Program-made: the position numbers and the translations under genes
Notes under the pieces: model-generated
Databases searched by the model: none
What the model was told of the DNA's origin: nothing
Seen by the model: the letters and a program-made list of their open reading frames with translations, nothing else
Shown here: positions 16,236-24,917 of the stretch, in pieces
How positions within the stretch are numbered: the first letter of the stretch is position 1
Layout of the letters: the number at the start of each line of letters is the position of its first letter
Assembly: GCA_031551135.1 (NCBI GenBank)
Contig: JAVBOA010000001.1
Span: forward strand, 1 to 64,000
Source of the DNA: JAITVM01 sp031551135
GTDB lineage: Bacteria; Bacillota; Clostridia; Lachnospirales; JAITVM01
Direction: 5' to 3'
DNA length: 64,000 bases

Positions 16236-17236
16236 TAAGCCACCCCCCCGTTTTTTTCACCGAGATTTTTAAAATGTGCTGATATTTTTTGAAATAATTT
16301 TAAATCACGGAAAAATTTTTGTAAAACGGGAACAGCCAAAACGAACGCAAGCATTATAGACGAAAGCAGTCTTAAATCGCTTGTCGGGAAACCCATTTGC
16401 AGAACCGTAGCAACAATTATTCTATATAAAACAGAACCCAAAACGACAGAAATAAGCGATAATAATATCGTACGCTTTTTAAAAATTATTTCGAATATAA
16501 AGCAGAATAAAACTTCGCCGATAATAACCGAAGAAAGCCCGATTACAATCGTTCCGACACCGAAAGTAACATCTCCGTAGCCGTCGTATTGCCCAACAAG
16601 CGCCGAACCAAGCCCGATAATTCCGTTACCGATTATCAAACCCATGATTACCATATTGTCGGTATTAACGCCGAGCGCGCGCACCATATGCGGATTATTT
16701 CCTGTAGCCCGCAAAGTATAACCCAATTCGGTATTAAAAAACAGCCAAAGCAGAAAAACCACAATTGCGACAACAATAATTCCAAGAATAGTCGTAGCAG
16801 GCTGTTTTGGTAATCCGATAAGCTCCTGAAAATTATTTATAATAGAAATTGTGTCTAAATCGCCTTTTTTAACCAAAGCTTGGTTCGATCTTCCCAAAAT
16901 CCGCAAATTTATGGAATACAATCCAGTCATTGTCAGAATACCGGAAATAAGAGCAGGAATTTTGAATTTTGTATGCAAAAGACCTGTCACAACTCCGGCC
17001 AAAATCCCGGCGAAAACAGCAACAAAAGTCGCCGCCATTGGGTTAGCGAAAATCGAAAAAGGGCTGTTTTGGGCATAAGTTTTTGTCACTAAATGCGCAA
17101 CAACACATGTGCCGAGCGAAAAACAACCTTCTGCCGTAAGATCGGCAATATCCAATACCTTATAAGTTATATAAATTCCGATGGCCATAATCGACCATAA
17201 TAAACCTTGCGCCACAGCGCCTATCAAAAAATCCAT
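16235..17236 (-). CDS. ABC transporter permease
   Basis: A 333-residue polytopic permease of the branched-chain-amino-acid/ribose superfamily (COG4120 type). It starts MDFLIGAVAQGLLWSIMAIG and has about nine hydrophobic segments. DLTAEGCFSLG (about 31-41) and ATGNNPHMVRALGVN (about 175-190) resemble the conserved loops contacting the ATPase. It lies between ATPase and binding protein in the order binding protein, permease, ATPase. Confidence 0.9.
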   Translation of the reverse strand: MDFLIGAVAQGLLWSIMAIGIYITYKVLDIADLTAEGCFSLGTCVVAHLVTKTYAQNSPFSIFANPMAATFVAVFAGILAGVVTGLLHTKFKIPALISGILTMTGLYSINLRILGRSNQALVKKGDLDTISIINNFQELIGLPKQPATTILGIIVVAIVVFLLWLFFNTELGYTLRATGNNPHMVRALGVNTDNMVIMGLIIGNGIIGLGSALVGQYDGYGDVTFGVGTIVIGLSSVIIGEVLFCFIFEIIFKKRTILLSLISVVLGSVLYRIIVATVLQMGFPTSDLRLLSSIMLAFVLAVPVLQKFFRDLKLFQKISAHFKNLGEKNGGVA

Positions 17237-17302
17237 TTTGATTACCGCCTATATTATTATTTAAAATAGAGTCTGTTGGAAATTGACAACAGACTCATAA
17301 AA

Positions 17303-18277
17303 TTATTCCGTAATTAAGGTTGCAGAGCTTTCTAAATCAGCCGGAAATGTTATTCCTAGTTTATCCGCTGCAATTTTGTTTAAAAATATCGTTGGGTTTG
17401 GAGCATAAGCAATCGGCATATCCTGCGGTTTGCTTTCGCCTTTCAAAATAGCCGCCGCCATTTCGCCTGCTTTGTATCCAAGCTCATAATATGAAATCGA
17501 AGCCGTTGCAAGGCCTCCGCTTCTTGTCATTCCTTCTTCACCTGCAAAAACCGGAATCTTTGCCTCAAGAGTAATGCTGGTCAAAGTCGGCATAGCGTTC
17601 GCCACAGTGTTATCTGTCGGAGTATAAATAAAATCATATTTTCCTATCATAGATTGAACAACCTGCGCCATATCCGTCGAGGACGAGAAAGTTACTTCCT
17701 CAGTCTCGATTCCCAATGCAGAAGCGGCTTCTTTCGCCATTTCCGATTGAATATACGAATTATCTTCTTGTGAGCAGAAGAAAATCGCTGCTTTTTTAGC
17801 GTCCGGCAAAATTTTCTTTATTAAATCAAATTGTTCTTTGATTGGTGTTAAATCTGATGCTCCTGTAACATTCGTCTCCGGTTTTGCGTTTGATTTTACA
17901 AGTCCGGCAGATTCGGGGTCGGTTACCGCCGAAATAACAATCGGGATTTCCTTTGTGTCTGTCGCAACCGCTTGAGAAGCTTGCGTTCCTTGCGCAAAAA
18001 TCATATCCGCTTTGTCTGTGATAAATTTTTGAGCAATCGTTTTTAAATTTGACAATACGCTCTGCGCATTTTGATAATCAATCGTGAGATTTTCGCCGTC
18101 TTTGTATCCGTTGTCTTCAAGCGCTTTCAAAAAGCCTTTTCTCGAATCATCCATCGCCGGATGCTCCATAGATTCTATAATTCCGATTTTTATGTTTTTG
18201 TTTCCGCTATCGCCGGAACATCCCGCGAACATTATTAATCCCATAAGCAGCGAAGCCGCAAGCATATATTTTTTCAA
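17303..18277 (-). CDS. ABC transporter substrate-binding lipoprotein (PF04392 type)
   Basis: A 324-residue protein with TTG start; GGAGG lies ten bases upstream. The lipobox LIMFAGCSG gives a membrane-anchored lipoprotein. The rest follows the ABC_sub_bind family: IGIIESMEHPAMDDSRKGF at the N-terminus, FAQGTQASQAV, VISAVTDPESAGLV and VFAGEEGMTRSGGLATAS. Streptococcal TrpX is of this family and takes up tryptophan, but other members differ, so I leave the substrate open. The structured leader upstream may report the ligand. Confidence 0.9.
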   Translation of the reverse strand: MKKYMLAASLLMGLIMFAGCSGDSGNKNIKIGIIESMEHPAMDDSRKGFLKALEDNGYKDGENLTIDYQNAQSVLSNLKTIAQKFITDKADMIFAQGTQASQAVATDTKEIPIVISAVTDPESAGLVKSNAKPETNVTGASDLTPIKEQFDLIKKILPDAKKAAIFFCSQEDNSYIQSEMAKEAASALGIETEEVTFSSSTDMAQVVQSMIGKYDFIYTPTDNTVANAMPTLTSITLEAKIPVFAGEEGMTRSGGLATASISYYELGYKAGEMAAAILKGESKPQDMPIAYAPNPTIFLNKIAADKLGITFPADLESSATLITE

Positions 18278-18310
18278 AGTATGATTTCCTCCTCAAAATA
18301 AATATCCAAA

Positions 18311-18409
18311 ATTAATCCACGATTAAAACTCTTCAACTTTCGGTCAAAACAGATCACGCCTTGCGGCATTCGGTTTCCTCTGGTTTCAAATATTTAACCG
18401 GTGATTAAT
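18311..18409 (-). promoter_or_regulatory. Structured leader of the ABC importer, class unknown
   Basis: On the minus strand ATTAATCAC (18409-18401) pairs with GTGGATTAAT (18320-18311), with one bulge, enclosing about 80 bases. Inside are CAGA/TCTG (18382-18379 with 18353-18350) around the tetraloop hairpin GCC-GCAA-GGC (18367-18358), and GACCGAAAGTT. The closing helix, internal arms and GNRA loop suggest a folded ligand-sensing RNA. I could not match it to a riboswitch class I know. Confidence 0.45.
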
Positions 18410-18421
18410 ATTAATTATTAT

Positions 18422-18450
18422 ATTTTATTGATTTTATACAAAATTGTCAA
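18422..18450 (-). promoter_or_regulatory. Promoter of the ABC importer operon
   Basis: TTGACA (18450-18445), a 17-base spacer and TAAAAT (18427-18422) on the minus strand. The start would lie just before the folded leader. Confidence 0.65.
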
Positions 18451-18504
18451 TTATTTTGAGGTGATTCTTTGTAAATATATTATATATAATGTATAAAAAT
18501 AGAT

Positions 18505-19575
18505 TTATAGATTATTACAGAACGCAAGCTCGATTAATTTATTCAAAAGTTCATTTATTTTAATACCGTCGTATTCAAAAAGTTTTGGATACATAGAAAT
18601 AGAAGTAAAGCCCGGCAGAGTGTTTATTTCATTAAAAATAACTTTATTCGTATCATTTTCTACAAAAAAGTCAACACGTGACAGACCGCTGCAACCCAAA
18701 GCTTTATAAATCTTCAGTGCATTTTCTTTGATTTCATTGCTTATATTTTCGTCTATATCCGCCGGAATTATGGTTTGTGATTCGGCGTTATTATATTTCG
18801 CGTCGTAATCATAAAAATCCGCCGCTGCAATAATTTCGCCAACCGTTGAGGCAATCGTCTCCGCACCGCCGTTTCCTAAAACTGCACATTCCACTTCACG
18901 CCCGGTAATTCCTTTTTCCACAACTATTTTATTATCAATCGTCAGTGCCAAATCAATCGCTGTTTCAAGTTCCTTTTTATTTTTGGCTTTGCTGATTCCG
19001 ACCGACGAACCGGCGTTCGCAGGCTTTACAAAACACGGATATCCGATTTTTGTACGAATCTTTTTCAAAACCTCGGCCATATCCTCCATATCAATTTTCT
19101 TAAACGTAAGATAGTTTGCTTGGTTTATTCCGACGCTGTCGGCGATTACTTTCGTGATTGCTTTATCCATAGCCATCGCCGAAGCTAAAACTTTACAGCC
19201 GACATACGGAATTCCCGAAATTTCAAAAAGCCCTTGAATCGTACCATCTTCGCCCATTTCCCCATGCAGTACCGGAAAAATTACATCAACCGGAACACGC
19301 TTTATCTTTCCGCCAACCATCCGCAGTAAGCCGCCGCTTATTCTGTCTGGGCTAAGAATCGTTTCTATTCCGAATTTATCCCATAAAATTTCATTCATAT
19401 CGGCTTTTATCGCGCCTTCATACATCAGCCATTTGCCGTCCTTGGTTATATAAATCGGAATAATATTATATTTTTCTTCAGATAAATTAGCTATAACAGT
19501 CGATGCCGATACAAGGGAAACTTCGTGTTCCGGCGATACCCCGCCAAAAATAACCGCTACGTTTAATTTGCTCAT
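18505..19575 (-). CDS. ddl: D-alanine-D-alanine ligase
   Basis: A 356-residue ATP-grasp enzyme that joins two D-alanines for the peptidoglycan stem. It begins MSKLNVAVIFGGVSPEHEVS, the family hallmark. It has PCFVKPANAGSSVGISK in the ATP lid, YDAKY in the omega loop (typical for dipeptide, not depsipeptide, ligases) and RVDFFVEND...NEINTLPGFT in the metal site. GGAGG lies seven bases before the ATG. The ABC operon downstream has its own promoter. Confidence 0.97.
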   Translation of the reverse strand: MSKLNVAVIFGGVSPEHEVSLVSASTVIANLSEEKYNIIPIYITKDGKWLMYEGAIKADMNEILWDKFGIETILSPDRISGGLLRMVGGKIKRVPVDVIFPVLHGEMGEDGTIQGLFEISGIPYVGCKVLASAMAMDKAITKVIADSVGINQANYLTFKKIDMEDMAEVLKKIRTKIGYPCFVKPANAGSSVGISKAKNKKELETAIDLALTIDNKIVVEKGITGREVECAVLGNGGAETIASTVGEIIAAADFYDYDAKYNNAESQTIIPADIDENISNEIKENALKIYKALGCSGLSRVDFFVENDTNKVIFNEINTLPGFTSISMYPKLFEYDGIKINELLNKLIELAFCNNL

Positions 19576-19625
19576 TTACATTCCTCCACATCTTTGCAAT
19601 CAGATTTCTTGAATTCATTTAATTA

Positions 19626-19925
19626 CGCATCTTGTTCAACTTCATCGAACTCTCTGCAGTTTTCTTGATTACATTTGTCTATATTCGTAGATTTTCATAC
19701 AAAAAGCGTATGAAAATCCACTCATAACGTGAAAATCGCTACGCGATTTAAGCTGCTAACGCATCTTGTTCGACTGCGTCGAACTCACTGCAGTTTTCTT
19801 GATTACATTTGTTTATATTCGTAGATTTTCATACAAAAAGCGTATGAAAATCCACTCATAACGTGAAAATCGCTGCGCGATTTAAGCTGCTTCGCATCTT
19901 GTTCAACTTCGTTGAACTCACGTTA
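19626..19925. repeat. Tandem repeat of 134/133 bp with three hairpins per unit (2.2 copies)
   Basis: Units start at 19626, 19760 and 19893 (partial) with CGCATCTTGTTC. Each full unit holds three inverted repeats: GTTCGAC-TGC-GTCGAAC type, GATTTTCATAC...GTATGAAAATC and AAATCGC-TAC-GCGATTT. The two full units are nearly identical, with changes concentrated in hairpins where pairing is kept (AACTTCATCGAA against GACTGCGTCGAA). There is no reading frame. Nothing I know explains it. Confidence 0.85.
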
Positions 19926-19970
19926 CATTATACTATAAAATTATGTATTTGTTGTAAAATTAATTCAAAT

Positions 19971-19993
19971 AAAAAAGCCGCATAATCGCGGCT
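19971..19993 (-). terminator. Terminator of the gerABC-spoIIR cluster
   Basis: AGCCGC-GATTAT-GCGGCT followed by a U-run on the minus strand. Confidence 0.8.
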
Positions 19994-19999
19994 GATTCC

Positions 20000-20084
20000 A
20001 AACCGCCAAAGGCGGTTTGCTAAAGTTCTTTGCTTCTTTCCTTCAAGAAAGAAGGCGGGTTTGGGCTGCAAGCCCAATATCTTT
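20000..20084. repeat. Cluster of three adjacent hairpins
   Basis: AAACCGCC-AAA-GGCGGTTT (20000-20018), CTTCTTTC...GAAAGAAG (about 20033-20053) and TTGGGCT-GCA-AGCCCAA (about 20068-20084) lie between the spoIIR stop and its terminator. Role unknown; possibly RNA-stability or repetitive elements. Confidence 0.55.
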
Positions 20085-20094
20085 TTCTCTTTTT

Positions 20095-20892
20095 TTATTC
20101 AATCGAAAAATTTTTAGCTCTTTGCCAAAACTCAACTATTTTAAATTTAACTTTAACGCCGTTATCTTTTTTGGAGATTATATCGAATTCTTCATCATTC
20201 AACGAGGATTTCAAAATTGATTTTGTTTCGTCTCCGATAACGGCATTTTTGTCTTCCGTAAATTCTTCCATTGGTTTGGATAAAATTTTGTCATTTGTTT
20301 TTTCTTCGATTGGTTTTTCGACCTTCGCCTTTTCTTCTTTTGTAATTTTGCTGAGAGAATAATCTTTTTTGCTTAAAATCGCTTCTTCCTCAGTTTTCAC
20401 TTGTGTAATATCCACAAAACAGAGCGGCGGAAACATAACACACCACCAATTTTCACCTTCGGCTTTACCGATTTCTATCCGCAGGGCTTCGTATTGTCCC
20501 GGCGGAAAAGATAAATCACCATAAAGCTTTGTTGGAAAAATCGTGTTTTGCAGAGAAACTTTGCATTTGTAATCAAAACCGTTTTTCAAAATAACGCTGT
20601 CGGCGTAATTTTGAATTTCTGATAAATTCGAATTTAAAAAATTTCTCGATTCATCGATATTTTTAAATTCTAGCATTTTTGCTTTATATTTATCCAAAAC
20701 GGCATCTCTGACATTTAGTTTTAATCTCTGGTCAATTTCCAGATTGCTGTTCGCTAAAACATGAAATCTGATAATATTTTGCGCTATGCCGCTTTGGACT
20801 TTTTCAGAGTAATTTTTACTGCTGATTGAAAGACTTACAATTAATCCCACTAAAATCGATACAAAAATAATTTTTTTATCTTTTGTAAACAT
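20095..20892 (-). CDS. spoIIR: Stage II sporulation protein R
   Basis: The 265-residue protein has an N-terminal hydrophobic export segment, then GIAQNIIRFHVLANSNLEIDQ and LKLNVRDAVL, and the marker WWCVMFPPLCFVD (about 145-157), all hallmarks of SpoIIR. In sporulating Firmicutes it is made in the forespore, exported to the intermembrane space and triggers SpoIIGA to process pro-sigma-E. The C-terminal ~100 residues are lysine/glutamate-rich and not conserved. It follows gerC by 66 bases and probably shares the cluster's forespore expression; no sigma-F promoter was confidently seen. Confidence 0.93.
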   Translation of the reverse strand: MFTKDKKIIFVSILVGLIVSLSISSKNYSEKVQSGIAQNIIRFHVLANSNLEIDQRLKLNVRDAVLDKYKAKMLEFKNIDESRNFLNSNLSEIQNYADSVILKNGFDYKCKVSLQNTIFPTKLYGDLSFPPGQYEALRIEIGKAEGENWWCVMFPPLCFVDITQVKTEEEAILSKKDYSLSKITKEEKAKVEKPIEEKTNDKILSKPMEEFTEDKNAVIGDETKSILKSSLNDEEFDIISKKDNGVKVKFKIVEFWQRAKNFSIE

Positions 20893-20958
20893 TTAACCAC
20901 CCCTTATAATCTTATTTTTACCAAATCTAAAAAATTTATACAAAATTAAATTAATAAA

Positions 20959-22065
20959 TTATTTTATGGAGCCGGTGCTTTCGATTTCGATTTTAACTTT
21001 CGGGCGCAGCAGGATTTCTCTGATTTTCTCCTCTATTTCGTTTTCATATTTTTTAAATATCTCAAAATTATATTTCCGCAATATTTCCTGAATCCCAAAT
21101 CCGTCGACCTTGAAATCTTTTGCAAATTTATCGTTCAATGCAAAAATATCATCAGTAATAATCTTTTCAAACTGCTTTTCCAGTTTGGCCTTTTCATTTT
21201 CGTTTCCAAGCCCTTTTTCTCCGAAAATATATTCTTCCACTTTGCCTTCGCAAGCAATATCGATATCGCAAATCAATTGCCCGTCTTTTTCGGAACATTC
21301 GATATTTGTTTCGGCTTTAGTAATTTTTATGGGAATATTAATTCCGTTAAATTCGCTTAAAATTGAAGTCCCTTTTGCAAGGTCTTTAAAAAATAAATAT
21401 CCGTTCAAGGATTCCTCTCCCAAAATCCCGACCTTTTTATAATCCTTCATGACAACCGCTCCGCCAATTCGGATTTTTTTATCTTCGAGAGTGATTTTTG
21501 GGATAATCGCAGAGCTGGAATTTCGTAATTGCGAAACGACATCCTCTATACTTTGCTTGAAAATCTTTCGGCTTTTAGTTTCATAATTCATAAAATAATC
21601 AGAAATAAAATTTCCGACCATTGATTTTTCTTCAACTTCGCCTTTCAAAATCTCTTCCGCTTTTTTATCCGAAACCAAAACTACAATCTTTCGGCTTATT
21701 TCGGTATTGCGCTCCAGCGCGTCCACAACCTCACGGAAAAGAATATCGTTTTCCAATATATCGTTTCCGATAACAACAAATTTTGTTTGACCATAATAAA
21801 TTTTTTTACTGATATTAGCGTCAACTTCATTCATTGCCGAATAAATTGTGTCGTCCGATTCCGAAAGCGAAATATTCGTGCGCTCGCTGTCTTTTTTCAA
21901 ATCGGGTATATCTAAAATTACGTTAAACCGCTTGTCCTTGCCTTTATCGATTCCCACCGATATTACAAAAGCTCTGTTTTCCAATTCAACTTTGTCATAA
22001 CAGCCAGTCAGGAATAAAATCAAAAATATTAAAAAAACGCTATTTATTTTTTTCAATTTTAACAC
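20959..22065 (-). CDS. gerAC: Spore germination lipoprotein, GerC family
   Basis: A 368-residue lipoprotein with signal and lipobox FLILFLTGCYD. DKVELENRAFVISVGIDKG and SEDDTIYSAMNEVD (spanning about 25-95) are typical of Ger(x)C proteins. GerC is the membrane-anchored C subunit of the nutrient germinant receptor in the spore inner membrane. The start overlaps the gerAB end by 26 bases, so the two are translationally coupled. Confidence 0.93.
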   Translation of the reverse strand: MLKLKKINSVFLIFLILFLTGCYDKVELENRAFVISVGIDKGKDKRFNVILDIPDLKKDSERTNISLSESDDTIYSAMNEVDANISKKIYYGQTKFVVIGNDILENDILFREVVDALERNTEISRKIVVLVSDKKAEEILKGEVEEKSMVGNFISDYFMNYETKSRKIFKQSIEDVVSQLRNSSSAIIPKITLEDKKIRIGGAVVMKDYKKVGILGEESLNGYLFFKDLAKGTSILSEFNGINIPIKITKAETNIECSEKDGQLICDIDIACEGKVEEYIFGEKGLGNENEKAKLEKQFEKIITDDIFALNDKFAKDFKVDGFGIQEILRKYNFEIFKKYENEIEEKIREILLRPKVKIEIESTGSIK

Positions 22066-23149
22066 CCAACTTTCTGATTTTTGCGATAATTAGTAAAACA
22101 AGCGGAATTATTAATAAAAACCCGATTCCTAAAGTTGAATTAAGATAGCTTAAATATCTGCCGACTTGAAAAATATCTTTCGGCGAATATGAAATTACGA
22201 AAATAATCGGCAAGCAGAGCAAAATATAATACGAGTGCTTGCCTTTTTTCAAAGTGTCTTTTAAAATCAAAGACGAAAAAAACAAACCAGCGTTTACCAT
22301 CGCAAAAACCGAAATAATCCAAAAGCTCATGACCAAAGCTTCTTGGCGTTCGATAAAAGAGCCGGGAATATTTATCGTGTCCATCATTTCCAAAACCGGC
22401 CACATTTGTTTCGTTATTTCAAATGGTCCGAATCTTGCAATCGTTATCAGCGTTATCAGCAAAAAAAGCAAACCTAAAATCACAACAACCTGCGAAACGG
22501 CTTTTTTCATTTTTTCGGGTTTTACAATATACGGCGTTGCGATCATAGCAATATCGATTCCCGAAAATGCGAACGAAGTTATATACGCACCTTTTAAATA
22601 ATCCGTGTTCGCGGTTTTTGCAATCGGCAAAAGATTCGTATAATTTACATCCAAAGATGCGATAAAAAATACAATTACAATCGGAACTAAAATTAAAAAT
22701 ATCAGCAGTTCCGCAATCCGCGCACGGGTTTCGTAGCCTTTCATTGCGGCATAAGCCGATACAAAAAGCATAGTAAGGCAAATGATATGAAACGGCGTTT
22801 CGGCCAACATTGTCTGGGAAATAATTTCTCCGAAATATCTAATTTCAAAGGCTACGGATAAAATTAATTTTATTGAAAAAATAACTGCAATTATATGCGC
22901 CAAAAATTTTCCTACAATCGTTTCACAAAGCTCCACAAAAGTTTTGTTCGGATAAATTCCGCATAAAGACGTAATCACAAAAGCGTAAATAAGACCTAAA
23001 GCAATCGATAAAATTATTAATATCCAGCCGTCTTGCTTGGCGTATTCTGCTACTACACGCGGCAAAATAATTACACCTGTTCCAAAAATATCCAAAATCA
23101 AAAGAACCTGCATTTGACGGATAGAAATTTTGTCGTTCATTGAAAACAT
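22040..23149 (-). CDS. gerAB: Spore germination permease, GerB family
   Basis: The 369-residue protein has ten predicted membrane helices and belongs to the APC superfamily as the B subunit of germinant receptors. It begins MFSMNDKISIRQMQVLLILD and continues FGTGVIILPRVVAEYA, the GxGxxxLP-like first helix of amino acid transporters. In GerA-type receptors this subunit binds the germinant. It lies four bases after gerAA. Confidence 0.93.
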   Translation of the reverse strand: MFSMNDKISIRQMQVLLILDIFGTGVIILPRVVAEYAKQDGWILIILSIALGLIYAFVITSLCGIYPNKTFVELCETIVGKFLAHIIAVIFSIKLILSVAFEIRYFGEIISQTMLAETPFHIICLTMLFVSAYAAMKGYETRARIAELLIFLILVPIVIVFFIASLDVNYTNLLPIAKTANTDYLKGAYITSFAFSGIDIAMIATPYIVKPEKMKKAVSQVVVILGLLFLLITLITIARFGPFEITKQMWPVLEMMDTINIPGSFIERQEALVMSFWIISVFAMVNAGLFFSSLILKDTLKKGKHSYYILLCLPIIFVISYSPKDIFQVGRYLSYLNSTLGIGFLLIIPLVLLIIAKIRKLGVKIEKNK

Positions 23150-23153
23150 AATT

Positions 23154-24674
23154 TTACTCCTTTTTTCTTCTGTTTCCGATTGATTTCAAATCAATACGCT
23201 TCGATTGTTCAGGATTCGCAAAAATCGGGCGTTTTTTCATCATAAAGCTCGGAACGCGGATAAATGTATCTTTTAAATCGGAATAATCATTTAAATCACC
23301 GCCGGAAAATGGAAATAAATAAGGTATTCCGAATGATTTCAAAGAAACAAGATGAATCAAAACAATAATTATCCCAAGCCAAAATCCATATAAACCAAGC
23401 GTCGACGAAAGCGCCATGATTAAATATTTCATAATCCTAAATCCCGATACCAAAGAATAATGCGGTACAACAAAAGTCGAAATTCCGGTAACCGCCACGC
23501 AAATCACGACAATAGGGCTGACGAGCCCCGCCTCTACAGCCGCCTGCCCGATAATCAAGCCGCCGACTATTCCCATTGTATTGCCGACCGGACCGGGCAA
23601 TCGAATTCCGGCTTCCCGCAAAAATTCGAAAGCCAAATCCATTATTAAAACCTCGATAAATGCAGGAAACGGTACATCTTGCCGCGCCGTCGAGAGCTTG
23701 AACGCCAAAAGCATCGGTATCATGGAAGGGTGATAAACCGCAATCGCCAAATAAAGTCCGGGCAGTGCTACAGCAAAAAAACCAGCTATATACCTTATCA
23801 CACGCGAAAATGACATAATCATCCAGCGTTGGTAATAATCTTCGCTTGCTTGAAAAAAAGCATTTAATGTCGTCGGAACAATCAGAACATTCGGCGAATT
23901 ATCCACTAAAATCACAATCCGACCTTCTAAAATCGCCGCCGAAGCTTTGTCGGGACGCTCGGTTATTTGTGTTTGCGGAAACGGCGAAATCCAATCATCT
24001 TCGATAAATTGTTCCACATATCCCGAATCCAAAATCGCATCTATGTCAATATTGTCTATTCTGTCCAAAACTTCATTCAAAATATCTGGACGCACAATAT
24101 CTTCCAAATACATTATTCCGACATCAGTGGCAGATTTCCGCCCGACTTTTTTCTGTATCAATTTTAAATTCGTATCTCTGATTCTTCTGCGCACAAGCGC
24201 CGTGTTAAATCGATAAACTTCGCTGAATGCCTCTTTTGAGCCTTGAACAACGACTTCCGTTTCGGCGCTCTGAATCCCCCGATTAGGAAAACCTTTTGTA
24301 GAAACCGATATCGCTTTGTCGTATCCATCCACGAATAAGAGGGTGTCACCGCTCAAAATTGACAAATTTATATCTTCGAAATTATTTATTTCCTTTAAAT
24401 CCGCTGTCGTTAAACCGCTTTCCTTGAGCGAATCAAAAATATTTTCGAGAAGTTTGCCGTTATTATCCGAAACAAGCTCCGCATTCCGCATAATCCAGCG
24501 CAATATGCTCTCCCGAATCATTTCTAAATTTGTCAGCATATCGATATACGACAAATAAACCGTTATTTTTTCTTTATTTCCCAGTTTAAGTTTGCGTGAT
24601 ACATAATCACCGCAATCCTTGTATACTTCATCAAGATATTTAATATTTTCTTCTAAATTCGTGTTTATTTTCAT
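23154..24674 (-). CDS. gerAA: Spore germination protein, GerA family
   Basis: The 506-residue A subunit of a nutrient receptor. An N-terminal cytosolic domain (about 1-280, with GDTLLFVDGYDKAISVSTKG) is followed by SAAILEGRIVILVDNSPNVLIVPT and a membrane part with FPAFIEVLIMDLAFEFLREAG and GNTMGIVGGLIIGQAAVEAG, the most conserved GerA motifs. TAGGTGAT precedes the ATG. A repeat element sits 31 bases upstream of the start, within the 5' control region. Confidence 0.95.
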   Translation of the reverse strand: MKINTNLEENIKYLDEVYKDCGDYVSRKLKLGNKEKITVYLSYIDMLTNLEMIRESILRWIMRNAELVSDNNGKLLENIFDSLKESGLTTADLKEINNFEDINLSILSGDTLLFVDGYDKAISVSTKGFPNRGIQSAETEVVVQGSKEAFSEVYRFNTALVRRRIRDTNLKLIQKKVGRKSATDVGIMYLEDIVRPDILNEVLDRIDNIDIDAILDSGYVEQFIEDDWISPFPQTQITERPDKASAAILEGRIVILVDNSPNVLIVPTTLNAFFQASEDYYQRWMIMSFSRVIRYIAGFFAVALPGLYLAIAVYHPSMIPMLLAFKLSTARQDVPFPAFIEVLIMDLAFEFLREAGIRLPGPVGNTMGIVGGLIIGQAAVEAGLVSPIVVICVAVTGISTFVVPHYSLVSGFRIMKYLIMALSSTLGLYGFWLGIIIVLIHLVSLKSFGIPYLFPFSGGDLNDYSDLKDTFIRVPSFMMKKRPIFANPEQSKRIDLKSIGNRRKKE

Positions 24675-24705
24675 TTTATCACCTACGCATATTTGCCAAA
24701 GATTA

Positions 24706-24817
24706 TACTATTTTCAATATTAAGGATATAAAAAAATATTTCATTTCGCGCTTGAAACATTGCGCGAAACGCTCCGCTGTGAAAAATTTTTTTCTACTTA
24801 TCTAAATGAAAATAGTA
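24706..24817. repeat. TACTATTTTC element, complete 112-bp copy
   Basis: Flanked by TTA on both sides (24703-24705, 24818-24820). Ends TACTATTTTCAATATTAAGG and ...CTAAATGAAAATAGTA; the inner arms form a long hairpin around GCGCGAAACGCTCCGC. It lies between gerAA and the terminator of the next gene. Confidence 0.85.
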
Positions 24818-24863
24818 TTAATTGTCTATACTTAATATGCTTTTCATGGAAAGATTTTATTCA

Positions 24864-24894
24864 TAAAAAAAAGCCCCTAGGCTTTTTAGGGCTT
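24864..24894 (-). terminator. Intrinsic terminator
   Basis: AAGCCCTA...TAGGGGCTT stem with one bulge followed by a U-run, downstream of the large surface protein gene. Confidence 0.8.
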
Positions 24895-24917
24895 AGGGAC
24901 AGTTGTTTGATTTTGAA

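Noticed and set aside
18311..18409. ABC importer leader considered as a tryptophan T-box
   Set aside because: The GGTGGTACCGCG-type T-box sequence and its terminator are absent.
19626..19925. Tandem repeat considered as a CRISPR array
   Set aside because: Units of 134 bp are contiguous and nearly identical throughout, with no short-repeat/unique-spacer alternation.
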